Below are positions 47,610-54,766 of a DNA stretch of 64,000 nt, piece after piece. Position numbers and translations under genes: made by a program. Position 1 is the stretch's first letter, and every line of letters begins with the position of its first letter. Source of the stretch: Sulfuriferula sp. AH1 (GTDB taxonomy: Bacteria > Pseudomonadota > Gammaproteobacteria > Burkholderiales > Sulfuriferulaceae). The notes below the pieces were generated by a model. The model searched no databases and was not told the origin of the DNA. It saw only the letters and a list, made by a program, of their open reading frames with translations. Location: contig NZ_CP021138.1 of assembly GCF_002162035.1 (NCBI RefSeq), forward strand, positions 2,790,001 through 2,854,000, given 5' to 3'.

Positions 47610-48194
47610 ATGCCCCACAACCCGCAGCTTGTCTACTGCAAAACCGCAAAAGGCCACGAAGAAATTGCCGGTCGTCACCACGGCCTGCAATCCCGTCAGC
47701 GCAGCACCCTGATATTGATGGATTGCGCAAAAAGTCTGGGCATCATTGCTACCGCCATACCGCTGCCCGAGCTGGAAAAGACCATCCCCTTCCTGCTGCA
47801 AAGCGGATTCATCGTGTTAGCCGACGAACAGCGCGAACAGGCGACGCGGATTAACGCAATGCAGAATCGGGTGGTGACGAATGACATCAATCTGACGTCT
47901 GCCGCCCTCAAACCGGCCGTCATCACCCCATCCCCACAGCCCCGCTCACCTGCACTGACCCAGGATCCCGCCGTGATCGCAGAAGTGAAACACTTCATGA
48001 CCACGACAGCCAATACCTATCTCGGGCTCATGGGTGCGGAAATAATCAGCCGCATCCAGCGTTGCCACAGTGCGGAACAGCTCATGGCCGCAGTTGCTCA
48101 CTGGCACATGGCATTGCGCGATTCCAAGACCGGAGTTGCATTTGCCGCCGATTTTCTGGAACAGGTTCGATTCGAGCTGCATAACGGCAATTGA
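47610..48194 (+). CDS. Conserved betaproteobacterial hypothetical protein
   Basis: About 194 residues from MPHNPQLVYCKTAKGHEEIAGRHHGLQSRQRSTLILMDCAKS. The N-terminal pattern (K-T-x-K-G-x-E-E-I-x-x-R ... L-x-x-R-x-R-x-x-L-I-L-x-D) is one I associate with a widespread but uncharacterised betaproteobacterial family. A Pro-rich middle is followed by a helical C-terminus (RIQRCHSAEQLMAAVAHWHM). The reading frame is open further upstream (GTG at 47556). No function can be assigned. It is divergent from the glycine riboswitch and overlaps the open frame of the next gene slightly. Confidence 0.75.
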   Translation: MPHNPQLVYCKTAKGHEEIAGRHHGLQSRQRSTLILMDCAKSLGIIATAIPLPELEKTIPFLLQSGFIVLADEQREQATRINAMQNRVVTNDINLTSAALKPAVITPSPQPRSPALTQDPAVIAEVKHFMTTTANTYLGLMGAEIISRIQRCHSAEQLMAAVAHWHMALRDSKTGVAFAADFLEQVRFELHNGN

Positions 48195-48271
48195 ATCGAC
48201 AGCTATCTGAAGCCGCAATTCCGCTATACAATCCGGCTAAATGTCATAAATATTCGTTAGCAGAGATGGTC

Positions 48272-48607
48272 ATGGACACAGCCCCTGAAGATAAGAATGC
48301 CGAGCCCACTCGCACTGAAATCAATGCGCTGCAAGGGCCGGCTGTATTGGAATTCGGCGCCGCCTGGTGCGGACACTGCCGGGCAGCACAACCGCTGATC
48401 GCCCTGGCGTTTGCCGGACAACCACACATACGCCACATCAAAATCGAAGACGGCAAGGGACGCCGTCTGGGACGATCATTTACCGTCAAACTCTGGCCGA
48501 CACTGATCTTTCTAAAGGATGGCCGGGAAGTAGCACGGCTGGTGCGCCCGGATGACGCGACATCCATTGCTGACGCGCTGAACAGGATAAGTATCCTGCG
48601 CAATTAA
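48272..48607 (+). CDS. Thioredoxin-like protein with a transposon-altered C-terminus
   Basis: A 111-residue thioredoxin-fold protein with PAVLEFGAAWCGHCRAAQPLI (active site W-C-G-H-C) and the cis-Pro region KLWPTLIFLKDGREVARLVRP. ATG at 48272 follows AGAG by six bases; in-frame starts further upstream exist. The last codons (Ser-Ile-Leu-Arg-Asn-stop) are read from a Tn7-like end sequence. If the inserted DNA is removed at the repeated ATAAG, the gene would end Arg-Ile-Ser-Gly-stop (TAA at 58231-58233), 10 bp before the glmS stop. So insertion only replaced the last residues. Confidence 0.85.
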   Translation: MDTAPEDKNAEPTRTEINALQGPAVLEFGAAWCGHCRAAQPLIALAFAGQPHIRHIKIEDGKGRRLGRSFTVKLWPTLIFLKDGREVARLVRPDDATSIADALNRISILRN

Positions 48608-48892
48608 AGTCGTAAATAACGATTCCCATAACATATAAATTTATGACCTATAAATTTCAAACCAACCTTTGGTAAAGTCATAAATTCAACATTTTTAAAT
48701 TACTTCAACCAAATCAGAATATCCTGCTAATAAGCTATCAGCCGTTACAAATTTAAGTGGCTCACTCAAAGCCTGGGCAAGCAACATTCGATCAAACGGG
48801 TCCTGATGCATGTCAGGAAGCAGCATAATTCTAGCAGCGTGTTTTGGCGTTATGTCTAACACTTGGTAACCATTTTTTTCTATTTCTTCACA
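48592..48892. mobile_element. Left-end remnant of an older Tn7-like insertion
   Basis: TATCCTGCGCAATTAAAGTC at 48592 differs at four positions from the first 20 bases of the intact element at 48898, and the following 80 bases are also similar (both contain a second AAAGTC-TAAATTCAAC repeat). It is preceded by ATAAG at 48587-48591, the same 5 bp that flank the intact element. A related degenerate right end may be at 58093-58119. Read as the remains of an earlier insertion in the same attachment site, holding a vapC fragment. Confidence 0.6.
48695..48892 (-). pseudogene. VapC-type PIN-domain toxin, C-terminal fragment
   Basis: The C-terminal half of a PIN-domain ribonuclease: GYQVLDITPKHAARIMLLPD, DPFDRMLLAQAL, FVTADSLLAGYSDLVEVI. 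The D-P-F-D-R-x-L-[IL]-A-Q-A block and the T-x-D motif are typical. The N-terminal half, with the first acidic residues, and any vapB are missing. The sequence homologous to PIN stops at the transposon boundary (48893-48897), although the ORF can be opened at 48907 from inside the transposon end. Non-functional. Confidence 0.75.
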
Positions 48893-48897
48893 ATAAG
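48893..48897. repeat. Left target-site duplication ATAAG
   Basis: ATAAG directly before the TGT of the left transposon end, identical to 58222-58226 directly after the ACA of the right end. Five bases is the duplication made by Tn7-family transposition. A third copy is at 48587-48591. Confidence 0.85.
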
Positions 48898-48923
48898 TGT
48901 TCTGCACAATTAAAGTCGTAAAT
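48898..48923 (+). repeat. Left terminal inverted repeat of the Tn7-like element
   Basis: Begins TGTTCTGCACAATTAAAGTC and runs 26 bases, an exact reverse complement of 58196-58221. It includes the first transposase-binding-type repeat (AATTAAAGTCGTAAAT). A second, AGTAAAGTCGTAAATTC, is at 48978-48994. Confidence 0.9.
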
Positions 48924-49087
48924 GACGAGTCCCATTTTATATGGGTTCCAGACCTACCAATTTCACACTAGCCTTTAGTAAAGTCGTAAATTCAACCCTG
49001 TATCTACTATGTCTATTTTACGACTCCGCGTAAATGCCCGATAACAACCCGATGCGGGCATTAATGCTTCTAGTTGAAACCATAAGG

Positions 49088-50309
49088 TGTAGTAGTCGCG
49101 ATCTGATCTGACAGTTCCCCGGTTTGACAGATGCAGCTGTCAGTTCAGATTCAGTTGTTCAATGTGGTGATTTTATCGTGCCATGCCTCCTTTCCGTCAA
49201 TAAGTGTTTGCGTCGGAGTGCGGCCGCAGCACATCTTGCCCTGATGGGTGCGGTCATTGTTGTAATAAACCAGCCATTCATCCAGATCCGTTTGCAGCTC
49301 CGCGATTGACCGGTAAATCTTGCGCCGGAACGCGACCTGATAGAACTCCTGCAGGATGGTCTTGTGGAAGCGTTCACAGATGCCGTTGGTCTGCGGATGA
49401 TTGGCTTTGGTCCTGGTATGCTCGATGTCATTCAAGGCCAGATAGAGCTGATAGTCATGGGATTCCGGTTTGCCGCAATATTCGGTGCCGCGATCCGTCA
49501 GGATGCGTATCATCCCCATGTTCTGCTCGGCGAAGAATGGCAGCACCCGGTCATTAAGCAGATCGGCTGCGGTGATCGGCATTTTGGTCGTGTAGAGTTT
49601 GGCCGCTGCCCACTTCGAATAGGTGTCAACGAAGGTCTGCTGGTAAATCCGGCCGACGCCTTTGAGGGTGCCCACATAGAACGTATCCTGGCTGCCGAGA
49701 TAGCCTGGGTGAGCCGTTTCAATCTCGCCATGCGCCACATCGTCGTCCTGTTTCTTTTCCAGGGCGCCTACTTGCGCTTCGGTCAGCACCTCGCCCGTTT
49801 CAGCAACATGCCGTTCCAGTGCAGTCAGGCGCTTCTTGAACGATTCGAGATCACGCCGCAGCCAAACAGAGCGTACACCAGAGGGAGAAACAAAGATGCC
49901 GCGTTTGCGCAGCTCATTGGATACGCGCACCTGACCAAATGCCGGTTGTTCCAGGGCGAAGGCGGCAACCGCTAATTCTGTGGCCTCTTCAACCCGGTTC
50001 TTGTGGTTCGGCTTTCTGCGATTAGCATCGATCAGGGCGTCGACACCACCGTTTTCCATAGCCGACTGATAACGGTAGAAGGTATCGCGGGAAAAGCCCA
50101 TCACCTTGCAGGCGCGGGACACATTACCGAGTTCAGCAGCCAGATTCAGCAGGCCAACCTTGTGTTTGATAACGTTTTGGTGAAAACTGTTCATGGGGTT
50201 ACTCCTTGGCGCTTGCGCGCTTTGTTTGATAAAGATTCGCACCTATATCAAACCGGGTAACCTCACCTTTGGCAAGGCCATACTGTCAGATCAAGTCGGA
50301 ACTACTACA
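49088..50309 (-). mobile_element. IS481-family insertion sequence, copy 1
   Basis: A 1,222 bp element. Its ends TGTAGTAG ... CTACTACA are imperfect inverted repeats about 28 bp long, sharing GATCTGACAGT. It appears identical to copy 2 (53172-54393), in opposite orientation. The flanks do not show a duplication within this copy. Instead, the 7 bp to its left (CATAAGG, 49081-49087) recur reversed to the left of copy 2, which points to inversion of the DNA between the copies. Confidence 0.88.
49151..50194 (-). CDS. IS481-family transposase, copy 1
   Basis: A 347-residue DDE transposase starting at ATG 50194 behind AAGGAG (MNSFHQNVIKHKVGLLNLAAELG). An N-terminal helix-turn-helix (GNVSRACKVMGFSRDTFYRYQ) is followed by a second HTH region (PNHKNRVEEATELAVAAFAL and GQVRVSNELRKRGIFVS). 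The integrase core (TFYVGTLKGVGRIYQQTFVDTYSKWAAAKLY, ILTDRGTEYC, HTRTKANHPQTNGICERFHKT) carries the catalytic D, D and E. The C-terminus has WLVYYNNDRTHQGKMCCGRTP. The amino-acid sequence is identical to that of copy 2, so the duplication is recent. Confidence 0.95.
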   Translation of the reverse strand: MNSFHQNVIKHKVGLLNLAAELGNVSRACKVMGFSRDTFYRYQSAMENGGVDALIDANRRKPNHKNRVEEATELAVAAFALEQPAFGQVRVSNELRKRGIFVSPSGVRSVWLRRDLESFKKRLTALERHVAETGEVLTEAQVGALEKKQDDDVAHGEIETAHPGYLGSQDTFYVGTLKGVGRIYQQTFVDTYSKWAAAKLYTTKMPITAADLLNDRVLPFFAEQNMGMIRILTDRGTEYCGKPESHDYQLYLALNDIEHTRTKANHPQTNGICERFHKTILQEFYQVAFRRKIYRSIAELQTDLDEWLVYYNNDRTHQGKMCCGRTPTQTLIDGKEAWHDKITTLNN

Positions 50310-50375
50310 CCTACACTATTAAGAAGGTCGTAGAAATTGTGCCGCCATCACGTCCAGAGCAATCGTGGTTGAACC

Positions 50376-50440
50376 TCTAACAATTCGTTGCAGGCACGAC
50401 GACCCTAACGGGCCGTAACCTGAACTCAAACGTTGATTGT
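50376..50440 (+). repeat. Integron attC-like recombination site
   Basis: CTCTAACAATTCGTTGCAGG followed, after about 25 bases, by CCTGAACTCAAACGTTGATT. The left half matches the common attC opening (T-C-T-A-A-C-A-A-T-T-C-[AG]-T-T) and the right half matches the closing (A-A-C-T-C-A-A-[GA]-C-G-T-T). The halves pair imperfectly, as attC hairpins do. The last core base triplet departs from GTTRRRY, so the site may be decayed. No integron integrase gene is in the window. Confidence 0.6.
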
Positions 50441-50444
50441 CTGT

Positions 50445-50494
50445 TTTCGAAATCCGCGAATGTCACTTATAAGTGACATTCGCGGATTTCGAAA
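50445..50494. repeat. Perfect 50 bp palindrome
   Basis: Two 25 bp arms (starting TTTCGAAATCCGCGAATGTC at 50445) meet without a loop at CTTATAAG, axis between 50469 and 50470. It lies beside the attC-like site and in a 294 bp gene-free stretch (50310-50603). It can form a long cruciform or hairpin. A terminator role is possible on neither strand by the T-run criterion; it may be a folded recombination or replication signal. Confidence 0.85.
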
Positions 50495-50603
50495 TGTTCA
50501 AATTGAGGGGCTGGCCGCCACGAAACGTGACCGGAGCCTAGAAAATTCAATAACCGCAGGCCGCAAAGAGAATGCATACGGCCAGTCCCTCTCGAATGCA
50601 GGG

Positions 50604-51320
50604 TTAGGCGCTGATGTGTGTAACTAGATTTGTGACCCACTGTTCTTTGTCCTTTTGCAGCGTGGGTAATGGATGGAAATATTTATTTTCTGTGCTTGGC
50701 TTCATCAGTCCAGTAAGCTCAAACGAGCTAGCCACCTTACTCAAACACCTTTCAATAAGCGGGTCTAAATCAGAGCTGACACCCCATGCGCAAACGATAG
50801 GTGCTTCTGGTTTCTTGTTCAGCTTGCGTCTTAATTCAACGGATCGGTTGTCAGCGAATAATGAATGAGCAGAAAACCCAGTTCGGTTTTCAATATCGTT
50901 ATAGCGTTCAACAAAGCTCCCACTTTTTGGGTCCCTCATGTCTGAGATATTCAAGACTCTGACATGATGCCAGCCGCAATAGTGCATGACTCGCATTACT
51001 TGATACTGGGTGGTATCTGGTTTTGTTGGCACTAACGACACCTCAAGTTGATTTATCAAGCCCTCTGAAATGAAGTTATTTACTTCTACAAGCGGTCTCG
51101 ATGAGCCTGGGTTCATCATGATAAAAATTGCGTCAGGGGAGTCGTCTAGCAACAAGCCAATATCCGATGGTTTTCTTTGACTTGATACGATTTCTAAAAC
51201 ACTTCGGCAATCAATTTTCTCGCCAGACTTCAAATCCACCGAATAGAAATGACCGAACACTTCAAAGTATTTCTTAAGTTGCTCGGCAGGTATGAATTCA
51301 AGCAATTTCTGATACCTCAT
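50604..51320 (-). CDS. DUF1643-like protein, probable integron cassette gene
   Basis: A 238-residue soluble protein. DAIFIMMNPGSSRPLVE, PDTTQYQVMRVMHYCGWHHVRVLNISDMRDPKSGSF and, near the C-terminus, VCAWGVSSDLDP and KYFHPLPTLQKD resemble the N-P-S/D-x-T-x3-x-x-R/L-N-L and H-P-L features of DUF1643 proteins, often found in mobile elements. Function unknown. It ends next to GGGTTAGGCGC (50601-50611), an attC-like core, and starts five bases from the attC at 51325, so it has the form of an integron cassette. Confidence 0.65.
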   Translation of the reverse strand: MRYQKLLEFIPAEQLKKYFEVFGHFYSVDLKSGEKIDCRSVLEIVSSQRKPSDIGLLLDDSPDAIFIMMNPGSSRPLVEVNNFISEGLINQLEVSLVPTKPDTTQYQVMRVMHYCGWHHVRVLNISDMRDPKSGSFVERYNDIENRTGFSAHSLFADNRSVELRRKLNKKPEAPIVCAWGVSSDLDPLIERCLSKVASSFELTGLMKPSTENKYFHPLPTLQKDKEQWVTNLVTHISA

Positions 51321-51324
51321 GGAA

Positions 51325-51388
51325 GCCTAACGTCAGAGCTCAGGGGAAGCGCCGCTTGCGGCGCGTTCCCTGGAGCGCAGTGTTAGGG
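51325..51388 (-). repeat. Integron attC site
   Basis: On the minus strand it opens with CCCTAAC and closes with GTTAGGC, the R-Y-Y-Y-A-A-C / G-T-T-R-R-R-Y core boxes. Inside are CTCCAGGG and CCCCTGAG arms with a GC-rich terminal stem (GCGCCGCAAGCGGCGC). At 64 bp this is a textbook attC. It overlaps the 3' end of the HEPN-like gene, whose last residues (LQGTRRKRRFP) are read from the site, as is common in cassettes. Confidence 0.85.
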
Positions 51389-51858
51389 TCAAGGCGGACA
51401 TAGGCTCTAGCCACTTGATAAACGACAGCAATGGCCTGCCTTGCCGATACCTCAAACCCTCCTTTCGCAAAAATATAGTCAGCCATCGAGAGAGCATCTG
51501 GCGCTCGGAGATAATGAGCTATATCGTTTCTAGTGGATTTCAGCCACGCAATTTCGTCTTTGATGTAGTCAAGCTGTTCATGAATCTCGTCTCGCGCCCC
51601 CTCATTCACATCCTGTAGGAAGAGTTCCACTATCGCGGCCGCGAAGACCACACAGGCAAGGTATGCGCCACTGCAATAGCTACGCTCCAACTCACGCTCG
51701 AGAACTTGAAATTTCTCAGGCGGGCTGTTCTTGCCAAGGCTGTCGTAGTACTTCACTCCCAGGCCGGTAACTACATCTCGACGAGCCATCCATTGCTCGT
51801 AGGTTGGCGGTGCAACACAGAACGCTTCGTTGAGTGCAATAGCGTGTTCAATGCTCAT
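51340..51858 (-). CDS. HEPN-like protein, integron cassette gene
   Basis: A 172-residue helical protein. LKSTRNDIAHYLRAP holds the R-N-x3-H motif of HEPN-type ribonucleases, and a long hydrophobic/acidic helix (ACVVFAAAIVELFLQDVNEG) precedes it. HEPN proteins act as RNase toxins or in abortive defence. No MNT antitoxin partner is adjacent. Its stop lies within the attC at 51325-51388, and an attC-like core (GACCCTAACAGTTATTAGAC, 51873-51892) lies just upstream of its start, so this is one cassette. Confidence 0.65.
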   Translation of the reverse strand: MSIEHAIALNEAFCVAPPTYEQWMARRDVVTGLGVKYYDSLGKNSPPEKFQVLERELERSYCSGAYLACVVFAAAIVELFLQDVNEGARDEIHEQLDYIKDEIAWLKSTRNDIAHYLRAPDALSMADYIFAKGGFEVSARQAIAVVYQVARAYVRLDPNTALQGTRRKRRFP

Positions 51859-51872
51859 GACGGCTCTTCGCT

Positions 51873-51892
51873 GACCCTAACAGTTATTAGAC
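51873..51892 (-). repeat. Partial attC-like core upstream of the HEPN cassette
   Basis: Minus strand GTCTAATAACTGTTAGGGTC, with a GTTAGGG core box, 14 bp before the HEPN start. It probably marks the preceding cassette junction. The stretch 51893-52487 upstream is AT-rich (particularly 52190-52440), and I find no convincing gene in it. Confidence 0.5.
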
Positions 51893-52322
51893 GGACCCAG
51901 CGGTCAGCAATATTGTTAATAATGAGGCGAGTTGTTTTTTGATAAGTTGTTGATTCATATTCACTCCATCAATTTCTCTGTCCGTATAAGATGTAACAAT
52001 ACGGCAAATCAATGACGCTCGCCTGACTGGAATGGAACAGTGGGAATTCATCAGTCTGGTGGCTGCTGTTGCTCGCATTACTGACATTTGATGATTAGAT
52101 TGTGACCGTCCGCTGTGGCCGAATAACGGATATTCGACATTTAGAATTAAAAAACGGTGCAACCAGGGATGCAATTCCAATCATGTTCGTAAGATATCAA
52201 AAATGAATTATGGCGAATTATTACAATTACAATAATTTATTATTTTTGGATAATTTAGCATAATTGCACACTATCAAATTGATTATAAATATATTTTTCT
52301 ATTTATATCATCTGCAAAAAAG

Positions 52323-52409
52323 ATTGGGTTAATAAATTTAAAATTATTGTTAATTATATCCACATGGATATAATTAACAACTCACATCAGTGTTTTTGAT
52401 TAACCCAAT
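52323..52409. repeat. Nested inverted repeats in an AT-rich gap
   Basis: Outer arms ATTGGGTTAA (52323-52332) and TTAACCCAAT (52400-52409) enclose an inner 14 bp perfect hairpin (GTTAATTATATCCA at 52349-52362, its complement at 52365-52378, 2-base loop). It precedes the XRE-family gene by about 80 bp. It could be a MITE-like remnant or an operator and hairpin for that regulator. Confidence 0.6.
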
Positions 52410-52487
52410 GTGCCTGCAATAAACAAAGCATGAAACTGATTTCATAGTTAGCTAACATGGTTGTAGCCACGCAGAAAGTATATTGAA

Positions 52488-52808
52488 ATGACTAAAATCG
52501 AACTAGGAAGCGATAACGTTTATGCTGATATTGGGATGCAAGATGCTGAAGCCATGCTGTTCAAAGCCAAGTTATCCAGCAAAATTACGGAAATCATAAA
52601 ACAACGTAACCTGACACAAAACGAAGCTGGCGCTATTGTTGGAATGCCTCAATCAAAGCTATCAAACATACTTCGTGGACAGTTTAGAGGTATATCTGAA
52701 TTCAAAATGCTTCATTGTCTAAACAAGCTTGGTCAAGACATAGAAATTGTGATTACAAAGGCTCCTCCGAATGAAACCATTGGGAAAACAAGTATCGTAT
52801 TTGCGTAA
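52488..52808 (+). CDS. XRE-family antitoxin (HigA-like), orphan
   Basis: A 106-residue protein with a helix-turn-helix (ITEIIKQRNLTQNEAGAIVGMPQSKLSNILRGQFRGISEFKMLHCLNKLG), the XRE/HTH-37 type found in HigA-like antitoxins and phage regulators. No toxin gene lies beside it: upstream is a gene-free AT-rich stretch, downstream a 58-codon ORF. It may repress from the nested palindrome upstream. Possibly a survivor of a toxin-antitoxin pair disrupted by the IS rearrangement. Confidence 0.8.
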   Translation: MTKIELGSDNVYADIGMQDAEAMLFKAKLSSKITEIIKQRNLTQNEAGAIVGMPQSKLSNILRGQFRGISEFKMLHCLNKLGQDIEIVITKAPPNETIGKTSIVFA

Positions 52809-52939
52809 TGGCGTGCCCACCTAATTATGATAATGGAGTGGTTGGTTTCATTAGAATATGCAACATTTCAATATCAAATCAAATAATACTGACTGGTAAA
52901 ATAGTTGAAATACCCTAAAAAGAAGAGAAGTGCATCGCA

Positions 52940-53116
52940 ATGTCAAAATCGAAAAAAGAACAATTTGCAAAATTAAAACAAGCCGTAGCAGAGACGGCTT
53001 CATTGCGAGCACAGGAGGCGGTGAACAATGGCATTGTTTTTGAATACTTCAAAAAAATTGCTGATGATTCTGTTATACCAGAATCGGAGTCTGTTCTTGC
53101 AGGATACAAGAAGTGA
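52940..53116 (+). CDS. Small hypothetical protein (58 aa)
   Basis: Starts at ATG 52940 behind AAGAGAAG. The product is charged and helical (MSKSKKEQFAKLKQAVAETA, ending SVLAGYKK), in the size range of antitoxins or regulators, with no recognised family. It lies 131 bp after the XRE gene and 55 bp before IS copy 2. Assigned on ribosome site and codon pattern; moderate certainty. Confidence 0.5.
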   Translation: MSKSKKEQFAKLKQAVAETASLRAQEAVNNGIVFEYFKKIADDSVIPESESVLAGYKK

Positions 53117-53171
53117 TCGTGAGTCTGATATTTTAAGGAACTCCGGGTTAGGTTATCCACCAATCCTTATG

Positions 53172-54393
53172 TGTAGTAGTTCCGACTTGATCTGACAGTA
53201 TGGCCTTGCCAAAGGTGAGGTTACCCGGTTTGATATAGGTGCGAATCTTTATCAAACAAAGCGCGCAAGCGCCAAGGAGTAACCCCATGAACAGTTTTCA
53301 CCAAAACGTTATCAAACACAAGGTTGGCCTGCTGAATCTGGCTGCTGAACTCGGTAATGTGTCCCGCGCCTGCAAGGTGATGGGCTTTTCCCGCGATACC
53401 TTCTACCGTTATCAGTCGGCTATGGAAAACGGTGGTGTCGACGCCCTGATCGATGCTAATCGCAGAAAGCCGAACCACAAGAACCGGGTTGAAGAGGCCA
53501 CAGAATTAGCGGTTGCCGCCTTCGCCCTGGAACAACCGGCATTTGGTCAGGTGCGCGTATCCAATGAGCTGCGCAAACGCGGCATCTTTGTTTCTCCCTC
53601 TGGTGTACGCTCTGTTTGGCTGCGGCGTGATCTCGAATCGTTCAAGAAGCGCCTGACTGCACTGGAACGGCATGTTGCTGAAACGGGCGAGGTGCTGACC
53701 GAAGCGCAAGTAGGCGCCCTGGAAAAGAAACAGGACGACGATGTGGCGCATGGCGAGATTGAAACGGCTCACCCAGGCTATCTCGGCAGCCAGGATACGT
53801 TCTATGTGGGCACCCTCAAAGGCGTCGGCCGGATTTACCAGCAGACCTTCGTTGACACCTATTCGAAGTGGGCAGCGGCCAAACTCTACACGACCAAAAT
53901 GCCGATCACCGCAGCCGATCTGCTTAATGACCGGGTGCTGCCATTCTTCGCCGAGCAGAACATGGGGATGATACGCATCCTGACGGATCGCGGCACCGAA
54001 TATTGCGGCAAACCGGAATCCCATGACTATCAGCTCTATCTGGCCTTGAATGACATCGAGCATACCAGGACCAAAGCCAATCATCCGCAGACCAACGGCA
54101 TCTGTGAACGCTTCCACAAGACCATCCTGCAGGAGTTCTATCAGGTCGCGTTCCGGCGCAAGATTTACCGGTCAATCGCGGAGCTGCAAACGGATCTGGA
54201 TGAATGGCTGGTTTATTACAACAATGACCGCACCCATCAGGGCAAGATGTGCTGCGGCCGCACTCCGACGCAAACACTTATTGACGGAAAGGAGGCATGG
54301 CACGATAAAATCACCACATTGAACAACTGAATCTGAACTGACAGCTGCATCTGTCAAACCGGGGAACTGTCAGATCAGATCGCGACTACTACA
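53172..54393 (+). mobile_element. IS481-family insertion sequence, copy 2
   Basis: A 1,222 bp element, apparently identical to copy 1 but inverted, with ends TGTAGTAGTTCCGACTTGAT and ATCGCGACTACTACA. It cuts into a Cas4-like nuclease gene at its right side. The two inverted copies frame the integron-cassette and antitoxin segment (50310-53171). Confidence 0.88.
53287..54330 (+). CDS. IS481-family transposase, copy 2
   Basis: Identical in amino-acid sequence to the product of 49151-50194, with the same HTH and DDE core. It starts at ATG 53287 with AAGGAG seven bases upstream; the frame is open upstream to 53239. Intact, so the element may still be active. Confidence 0.95.
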   Translation: MNSFHQNVIKHKVGLLNLAAELGNVSRACKVMGFSRDTFYRYQSAMENGGVDALIDANRRKPNHKNRVEEATELAVAAFALEQPAFGQVRVSNELRKRGIFVSPSGVRSVWLRRDLESFKKRLTALERHVAETGEVLTEAQVGALEKKQDDDVAHGEIETAHPGYLGSQDTFYVGTLKGVGRIYQQTFVDTYSKWAAAKLYTTKMPITAADLLNDRVLPFFAEQNMGMIRILTDRGTEYCGKPESHDYQLYLALNDIEHTRTKANHPQTNGICERFHKTILQEFYQVAFRRKIYRSIAELQTDLDEWLVYYNNDRTHQGKMCCGRTPTQTLIDGKEAWHDKITTLNN

Positions 54394-54397
54394 ACTA

Positions 54398-54622
54398 ATG
54401 CGACCGATGCTGTCTGGCTTGTCTGCGGTTCATCCTAAAAATATCATCGTGTCTAGCATTCTGTCTGCAGAAATGGTAACAGCCACTCCTAGCGGCAAAC
54501 TTACCAGCACTAATGCCTATAAAGCGGCAAAGCGCTTCCTGTCTGGCGACCACTCGCCAGTCAAAGGGCACCACTGCAAACGCTGTACATACATGACTAT
54601 CTGCCCATCGAACCCAAGCTGA
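54398..54622 (+). pseudogene. C-terminal fragment of a Cas4/PD-(D/E)XK-type nuclease
   Basis: The 74 codons directly after IS copy 2 end in FLSGDHSPVKGHHCKRCTYM followed by TICPSNPS. The C-x2-C-x5-C spacing is that of the iron-sulfur cysteines at the C-terminus of Cas4-like and AddB-like PD-(D/E)XK nucleases. The catalytic part is missing, lost to the IS insertion or rearrangement; I do not find it elsewhere in the element. 145 bp separate it from the Bil operon. Confidence 0.55.
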
Positions 54623-54766
54623 GTTCATAGTATCTGCACCGGCTCGGCTCGCACTCTCCTATCTTCACCACATAACTCCTCAACTGTTTTCCTTTTTCGT
54701 CAGTCATCTCGGTTAAGTAAGTATAAGGCCGTGGTGTACACGGTCACGAGAATGAAGGAGTTTTCC

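Noticed and set aside
51887-52180. 97-codon minus-strand ORF in the AT-rich gap near the integron cassettes
   Set aside because: No ribosome site, no recognisable domain, and it runs into an attC-like core; coding potential not convincing.
49088-54393. Composite transposon bounded by the two IS481 copies
   Set aside because: The copies are inverted and intact, but no direct duplication flanks the pair as a unit; a split duplication points to inversion between independent insertions.
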